In this document: positions 12,555 through 17,521 of the stretch, piece after piece
Layout: each line of letters opens with the position of its first letter
Numbering within the stretch: the first letter of the stretch is position 1
NCBI GenBank assembly: GCA_035531315.1
Contig: DATKTD010000194.1
Location: forward strand, 1 to 17,521
Direction of reading: 5' to 3'
DNA: 17,521 bases
Origin: CAIJMU01 sp035531315
GTDB taxonomy: Bacteria; Spirochaetota; Spirochaetia; Treponematales; Rectinemataceae
Position numbers and translations under genes: made by a program
Notes under the pieces: model-generated
What the model saw: only the letters and a program-made list of their open reading frames with translations
Database searches by the model: none
Told to the model about the DNA's origin: nothing

Positions 12555-14363
12555 CTAGAGCCTTCGGTAGCAGTCTTCGATGATCGTATCGAGCTTCGGG
12601 AGCGCGAAGCCGAGCGATTCGACGAGGCCGCGCTCGCGGGAAGATTCCCAGTCCATGAAGGGATCCTCGTAGTGGGCCGCAATATAAGCGAAGACTATGT
12701 CCTCTGCCTCGTTCGCCCTCGTGTCGAAGATGCCTGTCTGCCGGGTCCTCGCCTCGAGGAGGAGGCGATGGATGGAATCTCGGACCCGCTCCAGAAAGAT
12801 GTTCTTATAGACATCGTACTTTCGTCCCGACAGCCTTCTAATATGATCCGAAATGGAGCCCGCCGCGCCTCGCGCAAGCGCCCTCACGGGTTCGGCCGCC
12901 TGTTTGGGCAAGCCCATGGCCCTCGACCCCCTGGGGACCTTCGTGAGCAAGGCCTTTCCCGCGCGAGGAGTTGCCTCGGGTCTGTTTTTTTGCCTTGCCC
13001 GATCGGGCAAGGCGTCTGCGCGGTAAGCCGAAGCGCGGCTCGGGCTGGTCGTGGCCTCCCGGCTTGGCCGCAAAGGGGATTCGGCTACCATGGACCGACC
13101 TGGGGAGGGTCGCTTCGCTACCGACTCAGGGGCGGGTGCTGGGCTTGGTTTTCGCTGAGTCCGATCCGGGCTGGTCGGCCCCGGGCTGGCCTGTACGAGT
13201 TGAGCTTCGGCAAAGGGCTCTTGGGCTTGGGCCGGTGCCTTAGCCGAGGATGCAAGCGCCTTCGTTTCCGAGGCCTGCTCGGCTTCGAAGAGACCGGCCT
13301 TAACCGCCATCCATCGCCTTTGCATGTAAATGTCTCCGGTGACCGAATAGGAGTAGCCGGTGGCGAGGAGGCTCGACATCGCGGTGAGTATCTCGTCGTC
13401 GCTCCTCTTCCTCAGGCGGGAGGAGCGGAGTTCGTGATAGATCTCGAAATGGCGGGTCCTGTATTTGCCCGAATACAGGAAGATCGTTCTTTCGAAACGC
13501 GGATCGAGGGCCGACCTCCAATATTTCGCGCACCAGGCTATGACGACGTCCTCGTGCCGCGTCGGCGGATTCGCCAACTCGATAGCGGCGATCTCGGAGG
13601 AGCTGAACCTGATCCGGTCCAGGTTGAAGAAATGGTCCTCGGCCTGGCGGCCTCGCTTCTCCGATTCCTTGCGAGCATGGCTCCTTGCGATGAAATCCGT
13701 CGATTCCTCGAGCACGGCGGCCCGACCGCGCGCCTTGGTCGTCGCTCGTTTTTTTTCTTCGAGGGCCCTGCTTCGGGCAACGAAATCCTGGGCCTCCGGC
13801 GACTCGAAATTCGAAAGGCTCGCGAATTCCTCGAGGAGGCGCTTCGCCCTCTCGAGACCAAGAAGCATGCCGGCCATTTGGGAATCGGCCTCTCCGAGGA
13901 TACGGATGAGGCGAAGGTGACCCTCGACGGAGGCGATGGCCGAATCGGGGGAATCCTGGGCTCCGAGGCGGGTCAGGAGGGAATCGACCGCCCCGAGGGA
14001 TCCCCAGGCGTCGCGCGATCCGGCCGCGGATATCGCCTTCACGATGATTGAGGCGTTGGCGGTGACCCTCTGCTCGAGTTTGCCGGCGAGTTTGTCGAGG
14101 AGTCGGGACTGGAGCTCGATCCAACGGGGGTCCCGCGATCTTTTGAGGGCGATGAGGAGGGCCCGTTCGCCGTCTTCGGGGTAGCGGGCCCGAAGAGCGC
14201 CGTTGTAGACGGCGAGGGCGTCCGCCACCCTTCCATCCCGGCGTAGTTCGAGATAGCGATCGAGATCGGGATCGTCGCCGTAGCGAAGTTCCGGAAAGAC
14301 CGCGGCGACGAGCCTGCGGCGGATCGAGCGCGACGAGTCGTTGTCTTCGCGTCCCAGGGTCAC
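12555..14363 (-). CDS. Large cytoplasmic protein of unknown function downstream of flaB
   Basis: This is about 602 residues from GTG 14363, and I do not recognise it. There is no signal peptide and no membrane segment. The N-terminal half is helical and charged, with LRRDGRVADALAVYNGALRARYPEDGERALL resembling a TPR-type helix pair. A small internal duplication follows: DFVARSRALEEKKR and, about 31 residues on, DFIARSHARKESEKR. A domain with many aromatics comes next (YSGKYRTRHFEIYHELRSSRLRKRSDDEI). A linker of about 120 residues rich in Pro, Ser, Ala and Arg leads to a compact C-terminal domain (SISDHIRRLSGRKYDVYKNIF...). The frame is open back to 14453, but that extension translates the flaB terminator hairpin, so I reject it. 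GTG 14363 follows a GAGGT element at short spacing. Being behind a terminator, it needs its own or read-through transcription; I see no clear promoter. Confidence 0.65.
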   Translation of the reverse strand: MTLGREDNDSSRSIRRRLVAAVFPELRYGDDPDLDRYLELRRDGRVADALAVYNGALRARYPEDGERALLIALKRSRDPRWIELQSRLLDKLAGKLEQRVTANASIIVKAISAAGSRDAWGSLGAVDSLLTRLGAQDSPDSAIASVEGHLRLIRILGEADSQMAGMLLGLERAKRLLEEFASLSNFESPEAQDFVARSRALEEKKRATTKARGRAAVLEESTDFIARSHARKESEKRGRQAEDHFFNLDRIRFSSSEIAAIELANPPTRHEDVVIAWCAKYWRSALDPRFERTIFLYSGKYRTRHFEIYHELRSSRLRKRSDDEILTAMSSLLATGYSYSVTGDIYMQRRWMAVKAGLFEAEQASETKALASSAKAPAQAQEPFAEAQLVQASPGPTSPDRTQRKPSPAPAPESVAKRPSPGRSMVAESPLRPSREATTSPSRASAYRADALPDRARQKNRPEATPRAGKALLTKVPRGSRAMGLPKQAAEPVRALARGAAGSISDHIRRLSGRKYDVYKNIFLERVRDSIHRLLLEARTRQTGIFDTRANEAEDIVFAYIAAHYEDPFMDWESSRERGLVESLGFALPKLDTIIEDCYRRL

Positions 14364-14411
14364 GATACCTCGATTCGGCGGGGCCTTTGGGCGGCCGACC
14401 GCTTCAGCATG

Positions 14412-14437
14412 AAAAAGGCCGACCCATGGGGTCGGCC
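14412..14437 (-). terminator. Intrinsic terminator of flaB
   Basis: On the minus strand GGCCGACCC-CAT-GGGTCGGCC is a perfect 9-bp stem with a 3-nt loop, followed directly by TTTTT (14416-14412). It lies 63 bp past the flaB stop codon, a textbook Rho-independent terminator. Confidence 0.88.
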
Positions 14438-14499
14438 TCTCGCTATAATCCATTCACGTCCTCGAAGCGCCAGGGCGGCTGCGGGGATCGCGAGCGAAG

Positions 14500-15360
14500 C
14501 TACTGCAGGAGCTGCATCACCTGCTGGGTCTTCTGATTGGCCTGTGCGAGCATCGCGTTTCCGGCCTGCGCGAGAATCCGATTCTTGGTATAGTCCACCA
14601 TCTCCGAGGCCATGTCAACGTCGCGTATGCGGCTCTCGGCGGCCTGGATGTTCTCGGCGCCCACGTCGATGCCCTTGATGGCGTGCTCGAGCCTGTTCTG
14701 GTATGCGCCGAGGTCGGCGCGCTGCTTCGAGACCTTCTTGAGGGCCACATCGAGGGTGCCGATGGCCCTGTTCGCCGTGTCGGGGTCGGAGAGCGAGAGG
14801 ATGGAGTCGTCGCCCGTGTTCCGGAGGCCGAGACCCTTGGCGGTCATCGTGCCGATGAAGACGCGGGTGCGCTGGTCCATGTTGGCGCCGATGTGGAACC
14901 ACAGGGAGGCGGTGACCGTGTTGTTACCGTCGGCGCGGGCGAAGCGCCCCGTCAGGACGTTGAGGCCGTTGAACTGGGCATGGCTCGCGATGCGGTCGAT
15001 CTCCGAGACAAGTTGGCTGACCTCAACCTGGATCTGCGTCCGGTCCTCGGAGGTGTAGATGCCGTTGGAGGCTTGGACGGCGAGTTCGCGGAGCCTCTGG
15101 ATGATGTCCTGCGATTCCTGGAGGTAGCCCTCGGTCGTCTGGATGAGGGAGATGCCGTCCTCGGCGTTTTTCGAGGCTCGCTGGAGTCCGCGTATCTGAC
15201 TCCTCATCTTCTCGGAGACGGCAAGACCGGAGGCGTCATCGCCGGCGCGGTTGATCCTGAGTCCGGAAGAAAGCTTTTCCATCGACTTTTCGGTCGCGAG
15301 GTTCGTCGAGCGAAGCGAGCGATCCGCGAACATGGCACTGAGGTTGTGATTGATAACCAC
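14500..15360 (-). CDS. flaB: Flagellin core protein FlaB (periplasmic flagellar filament)
   Basis: This 286-residue protein has the usual length of spirochaete FlaB. The conserved D0/D1 N-terminus (MVINHNLSAMFADR, LSSGLRINRAGDDASGLAVSEKMR, IQTTEGYLQESQDIIQRLRELAVQ) and the C-terminus (NIQAAESRIRDVDMASEMVDYTKNRILAQAGNAMLAQAN) flank a short middle with little D2/D3, as in FlaB proteins. It has no signal peptide, since flagellins leave through the flagellar export apparatus. The filament lies in the periplasm of spirochaetes. The GTG start has AGGAAGGAG six bases upstream, a leader of about 70 nt and a sigma-28-like promoter. The leader contains GGA-rich elements, one on the Shine-Dalgarno, which suits CsrA control as reported for Borrelia flaB. 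A terminator follows it, so it is probably monocistronic. Confidence 0.97.
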   Translation of the reverse strand: MVINHNLSAMFADRSLRSTNLATEKSMEKLSSGLRINRAGDDASGLAVSEKMRSQIRGLQRASKNAEDGISLIQTTEGYLQESQDIIQRLRELAVQASNGIYTSEDRTQIQVEVSQLVSEIDRIASHAQFNGLNVLTGRFARADGNNTVTASLWFHIGANMDQRTRVFIGTMTAKGLGLRNTGDDSILSLSDPDTANRAIGTLDVALKKVSKQRADLGAYQNRLEHAIKGIDVGAENIQAAESRIRDVDMASEMVDYTKNRILAQAGNAMLAQANQKTQQVMQLLQ

Positions 15361-15431
15361 CTTCGACTCCTTCCTGTGGCTTCGGCACGATGGGAGTGCG
15401 TTCCTCCATCCTCACCGCTACGCCGGTCGTT
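15361..15431 (-). promoter_or_regulatory. flaB 5' leader with candidate CsrA sites
   Basis: The leader reads GAGGATGGAGGAA (15413-15401) and, on the ribosome binding site, ACAGGAAGGAG (15375-15365). The second resembles the CsrA core ACARGGA and overlaps the Shine-Dalgarno. Two GGA sites, one of them on the Shine-Dalgarno, is the layout of CsrA-repressed flagellin messages such as Bacillus hag. That CsrA acts here is inference; no csrA or fliW is in the window. Confidence 0.35.
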
Positions 15432-15437
15432 AACCGA

Positions 15438-15464
15438 TTTTCGGAAGGGCTGGGCCTGACTTTA
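15438..15464 (-). promoter_or_regulatory. Sigma-28 (FliA)-type promoter of flaB
   Basis: On the minus strand TAAAGTCA (15464-15457), exactly 11 nt, then TCCGAAAA (15445-15438). The E. coli FliA consensus is TAAAGTTT-N11-GCCGATAA, so 6/8 and 6/8 match at the ideal spacing. The predicted +1 is near 15431. Confidence 0.75.
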
Positions 15465-15522
15465 GTTTTTTGCGTTCGAAGGGGATGGGCGAGGCTTGTG
15501 TCGACGAGGGGCTTCGGAGCTT

Positions 15523-15873
15523 TTAGCCCGAGGCGCGCTTGGAAGCGATGTCGAGGGCCGCATTAGCCTTCGACAAGAGACCGGCCTGGGCCGACTTCGC
15601 CGAGGCGACGGTCGATTCGGTCCAGCTGGCATCGCGGCTCCAGCTGTAGAGGATGCGGTAGCCGTCTTTGATGCGGCGCGCGAGGAGGGACTTGATCAGG
15701 GCATCCATGGCGGCGAGGCTATCGAAATCGTAGTGCTTTTCGCGTTCGCGGCCGGCGCCCGTCCTGAAGAGTGTCGTGAGGGCATGGGGAGAGGTCAGGC
15801 TCTGTTGCCTGTCGTGGATCGTGTAGTAGAGGAGCCTACCGTCCTTGCCGTGTTTCATCAGGGTGACGATCAT
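15523..15873 (-). CDS. Small WGR-like domain protein
   Basis: This is a 116-residue protein. Residues 1-75 look like a WGR-type domain: strands with LLYYTIHDRQQ and ALTTLFRTGAGREREKHYDF, then the typical helix FDSLAAMDALIKSLLARRIKDGYRILY. In standard WGR domains a Trp-Gly-Arg motif sits where this protein has FRTGAGR, so the motif is degenerate. WGR domains bind nucleic acids and occur in PARP enzymes and in small stand-alone bacterial proteins. The C-terminal 35 residues are Ala/Ser/Lys-rich and probably flexible. ATG 15873 is about 10 nt past AGGGG. It has its own strong promoter (15924-15952) with a leader of about 44 nt and lies upstream of flaB on the same strand. I see no terminator before the flaB promoter. 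Confidence 0.68.
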   Translation of the reverse strand: MIVTLMKHGKDGRLLYYTIHDRQQSLTSPHALTTLFRTGAGREREKHYDFDSLAAMDALIKSLLARRIKDGYRILYSWSRDASWTESTVASAKSAQAGLLSKANAALDIASKRASG

Positions 15874-15923
15874 GGTCTTGTACCCCTATCGGCCACTCCG
15901 ACGGCTGCCTTGAGGGAGCTCGC

Positions 15924-15952
15924 ATCCTACCGACGGAGGGCTCGAGTGTCAA
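15924..15952 (-). promoter_or_regulatory. Promoter of the WGR-like gene
   Basis: On the minus strand TTGACA (15952-15947), 17 nt, TAGGAT (15929-15924), with predicted +1 at about 15917. The hexamers and spacing are identical to the tRNA-cluster promoter at 8945-8973, which suggests a locally preferred strong housekeeping promoter form. Confidence 0.65.
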
Positions 15953-15980
15953 ACAAGGAGAAGCGATTTCGCCGCCGCAT

Positions 15981-16022
15981 AAAAAAAGGAGGCCGGCCCC
16001 CGAGTCAGGGTGTCCGACCTCC
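15981..16022 (-). terminator. Intrinsic terminator of the predicted structured RNA
   Basis: On the minus strand GGAGGTCGG (16022-16014) pairs with CCGGCCTCC (15996-15988), nine pairs including one U-G. An inner CCC/GGG can extend it, and TTTTTTT (15987-15981) follows. No protein-coding gene ends just upstream of it on this strand, which is why a non-coding transcript is proposed. Confidence 0.83.
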
Positions 16023-16416
16023 ACTTCCGAGCCCGAATCGCGTCCGTATCATCGTACCGGCACGCGGCGGGCAATGCTTTACTAAAAGCATTCTCGAGCC
16101 TTCATGCTCGACCCATCCTTGTGGCGGAATCCCGGCATTCAAAACTCACCGGGTTCCATGTCCCGAGCGGTCTTCGCTCGCGCCGCTCACTTGGCCTGCC
16201 AGCACAAAGGCTGGCTTGAACTGTCAGGCGGATTGTTCATTGAACCTCCTTGTTCAAGGGGTTTTACTAAACGCGGACCCACGAATGGGTTGCCGACCGT
16301 CCTGATGTCCTCCTTCTCTCTATAACAAAAGTAATCCCCTTTTCGGGGAAAGCAAGCCAAGAAAGTCATATTAGAGAATAGTTTTTGCCGTGGCGCGAGG
16401 GGCGGATGGCATGTAT
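15981..16416 (-). ncRNA. Predicted highly structured non-coding RNA, unknown family
   Basis: This fills most of the gene-free stretch between 15874 and 16579. On the minus strand a promoter (TTGTCA-18-CATAAT) predicts +1 near 16416, and a strong terminator ends at 15981, so the transcript would be about 435 nt. Between them I can pair about nine hairpins by eye (plus-strand coordinates): 16335-16349, 16277-16290 (UUCG loop in the RNA), 16240-16257 (AAGGAG in the loop), 16198-16215, 16164-16180 or the alternative 16165-16188, 16126-16157, 16094-16111, 16073-16092 (perfect 8 bp) and 16039-16066. No long coding frame with normal codon use is present. GGA occurs 13 times on this strand against about 5 on the other. 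I looked for tmRNA, RNase P RNA, 6S RNA and common riboswitch cores and did not find them. A CsrA-sequestering RNA or a cis-acting leader are possible readings. Confidence 0.55.
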
Positions 16417-16422
16417 CATGCG

Positions 16423-16452
16423 ATTATGGGCCCCCTTCTTTGAATTTGACAA
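16423..16452 (-). promoter_or_regulatory. Promoter of the predicted structured RNA
   Basis: On the minus strand TTGTCA (16452-16447), 18 nt, CATAAT (16428-16423), each 5/6 of consensus. The predicted +1 is about 16416, inside a 13-bp palindrome GCATG-TAT-CATGC (16409-16421). The -35 box overlaps the -35 box of the divergent plus-strand promoter. Confidence 0.58.
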
Positions 16453-16474
16453 AGCGCTCCGTGGACATTATAGT
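16446..16474 (+). promoter_or_regulatory. Promoter of the GH63/GH37-like gene
   Basis: A consensus TTGACA (16446-16451), 17 nt, TATAGT (16469-16474), with predicted +1 at about 16481. This gives a leader of about 99 nt before the TTG start. A second -10-like TAGTAT lies at 16557-16562 and could give a shorter transcript. Confidence 0.7.
16449..16464 (+). promoter_or_regulatory. LacI-type operator-like site 1
   Basis: ACAAAGCGCTCCGTGG overlaps the -35 box and spacer of the plus promoter. The core is an imperfect palindrome centred on CpG, as in LacI/GalR-family operators (compare the CcpA cre core AAAGCGCTT). A 13/16 identical copy lies 70 bp downstream. Binding here would block both divergent promoters. 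Confidence 0.45.
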
Positions 16475-16518
16475 CAATTCTTCGATATACAGTGCCATAA
16501 TATTGAAATGCGCGGAAA

Positions 16519-16534
16519 ACAATGCGCTTCGTTG
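16519..16534 (+). promoter_or_regulatory. LacI-type operator-like site 2
   Basis: ACAATGCGCTTCGTTG is the second copy of the repeat (13/16 identical to site 1). It lies within the leader of the glycoside hydrolase message, 70 bp from site 1. Two sites at this distance could allow repressor looping or a transcription roadblock. Confidence 0.45.
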
Positions 16535-16579
16535 GTGTGCGGCGGTAGGCGCGTTCTAGTATAGATAAGGGGAGTGTCT

Positions 16580-17521
16580 TTGAACAAGCGCGATTTCCCG
16601 CGGGTGCATTTCTACGACCAAGATTTCGTAGAGATCTATGATCGGAGCTGGGCTTGGATCGCCGATCCCTGGACCTCCGGCGGCCCCACGTCGGGTATCG
16701 AAAAAATACGATTTTTCCAGTATCCGGGCTCCACGGTCCTCGATTCCTTCGAGCAGGTCTTCTCGTCCTTTTTCCTCGTTTACTCGAACAGGATATACGC
16801 GGCATCCAATGGCCTCGACGCCCTCTATGCCCTGCAGGAACCCTCCGGGGCCATCCGCGCCCGCTATGACATCGAGACCGGCAAGCCGGTCCTCAGCGCA
16901 GCCAACCCGGAGGGCGTAGGCCTGCCCCTCTTCGCTTGGGCCGAATACAATCTCTACCACAAGACCGGCAACAAGAAGCGCGTCAAGGACGTTATGCCGG
17001 CCCTGACCAAGCAATGGCTGTGGATGGAGTCGACCTTCCGGCGCGAGAACGGCCTTTACGAGGTTCCCGTCGAGGCGACCGGCATGGAGAATTCCCCGAG
17101 AGGGACCGCCAAGTACCTCTCCGACTGGAACGCCGCGATGGCGATGAACGCCCTCTATCTCTCGGCGATGGGCGACATCCTCAACGACAAGGACGCCTCC
17201 TTCCAGTTCAAGAGGGCCTATTTCTCCCTCAAGACGCGCATCAACTCCCTCATGTGGGACCAGGAAGTCGGCTTCTACCTCGATCTCGACGCCGACGAGA
17301 AACGCCTCCCCACGAAGACCATTGGCGGTTATTGGCCGCTGCTCGCCGAGATCCCCAACGAGGAAAAGTCCGAGCGTCTCATCGCCCATCTCAAGGACCC
17401 GAAGATCTTCGGCACGGAGCATCCCTTTCCCACCCTCTCGGCGGACCATCCCGACTACGACCGCAAGGGCAATGGTTACCGGGGCTCGGTCGTGCCGGCC
17501 TTCACCTTCATGGTCATCAAG
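16580..17521 (+). CDS. GH63/GH37-like (alpha/alpha)6-barrel glycoside hydrolase, C-terminus cut by window edge
   Basis: 314 codons are visible and the frame is open at the window end. The pattern is that of the trehalase / mannosylglycerate hydrolase-like (alpha/alpha)6 toroid: QPSGAIR-type QEPSGAIRARYD, NPEGVGLPLFAWAEYNLY, GMENSPR (residues 168-174), SDWNAAMAMNALYLSAMG, LMWDQEVGFYLDLD, GGYWPLLAEIP and GNGYRGSVVPAFTFMVIK near the cut. In this superfamily the GMDNSPR-type Asp is the usual catalytic acid; here it is Glu170. The enzyme would hydrolyse an alpha-linked disaccharide or glycosyl-glycerate; the substrate is unknown. No signal peptide is seen, so it is cytoplasmic. TTG 16580 is preferred, with AAGGGGAG (16567-16574) five bases upstream. 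The in-frame GTG 16574 overlaps that element, and a TAG at 16562 closes the frame. The promoter and operator-like repeats upstream suggest sugar-responsive control. Confidence 0.8.
   Translation, partial: MNKRDFPRVHFYDQDFVEIYDRSWAWIADPWTSGGPTSGIEKIRFFQYPGSTVLDSFEQVFSSFFLVYSNRIYAASNGLDALYALQEPSGAIRARYDIETGKPVLSAANPEGVGLPLFAWAEYNLYHKTGNKKRVKDVMPALTKQWLWMESTFRRENGLYEVPVEATGMENSPRGTAKYLSDWNAAMAMNALYLSAMGDILNDKDASFQFKRAYFSLKTRINSLMWDQEVGFYLDLDADEKRLPTKTIGGYWPLLAEIPNEEKSERLIAHLKDPKIFGTEHPFPTLSADHPDYDRKGNGYRGSVVPAFTFMVIK

Noticed and set aside
12672..14051. 459-residue plus-strand open frame
   Set aside because: Antisense to the 602-residue gene; it shows no domain or ribosome binding site and is typical of GC-rich shadow frames.
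14444..14449. Perfect TATAAT on the plus strand
   Set aside because: There is no matching -35, nothing on the plus strand to transcribe, and it lies beside the flaB terminator.
14364..14453. N-terminal extension of the large minus-strand protein to ATG 14453
   Set aside because: The extension translates the flaB terminator hairpin and T-run, so it is not coding; GTG 14363 is the first plausible start after it.
15496..16305. 269-residue plus-strand open frame
   Set aside because: It crosses the WGR-like gene antisense and then the hairpin region; codon use and composition do not look coding.
16187..16369. 60-residue minus-strand frame inside the hairpin region
   Set aside because: Its ATG at 16369 has no ribosome binding site and its codons fall across hairpins; only the last 17 codons, behind AAGGAGG, deserve notice.
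15981..16416. tmRNA, RNase P RNA, 6S RNA, a riboswitch or a CRISPR/attC array
   Set aside because: No GAGGAAAGTCC (RNase P), no tRNA-like end or tag frame (tmRNA), no long single rod (6S), no known riboswitch core, and the hairpins differ from each other, so it is not a repeat array.

Overview
The window looks like chromosomal DNA from a GC-rich free-living spirochaete (GC roughly 60-65% by eye). The evidence is a spirochaete-type FlaB flagellin behind a sigma-28-like promoter, an AroD-AroE fusion, and several conserved proteins I can describe but not name. I see no phage, transposon, CRISPR or plasmid features.

Left part (1-5808): a truncated metallo-beta-lactamase-fold hydrolase on the minus strand diverges from a four-helix membrane protein. 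A compact plus-strand run follows: a small exported protein, aroDE (shikimate pathway), era (ribosome assembly GTPase) and a yiaK-like 2,3-diketo-L-gulonate reductase. Gaps are 8 and 7 bp, and the last pair overlap by one base. Middle-left (5850-8926): pth on the minus strand diverges from a GH36 alpha-galactosidase-like gene, followed by a short helical conserved protein.

Centre (8945-12464): a strong promoter leads into four tRNA genes, Ser(UGA), Ser(GCU), Arg(GCG) and Ser(CGA). The SRP RNA gene and then dnaX-ybaB-recR follow. This is the tRNA-Ser/SRP RNA/dnaX/ybaB/recR order known from Bacillus. dnaX carries an E. coli-like A AAA AAG slippery site in a run of ten A, with stop codons waiting in both other frames, so it probably makes a short gamma and a long tau subunit.

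Right part (12555-17521): on the minus strand, a large unnamed protein lies downstream of flaB, and a small WGR-like protein lies upstream of flaB. A 706-bp gap follows. It holds what I consider the most interesting element: a predicted ~435-nt minus-strand RNA with its own promoter, about nine hairpins and a strong intrinsic terminator. It is rich in GGA on one strand only and matches no RNA family I recognise. Its promoter shares its -35 box with a divergent promoter for a GH63/GH37-like glycoside hydrolase that runs off the window. That divergent promoter carries a pair of LacI-type operator-like repeats.

A theme across the window is start codons lying at or within about 3 nt of the +1 predicted from a -10 box, without a Shine-Dalgarno (pth, dnaX, the exported protein, the 162-residue protein). 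This suggests leaderless mRNAs. All functional statements come from reading motifs; nothing was searched or folded computationally.
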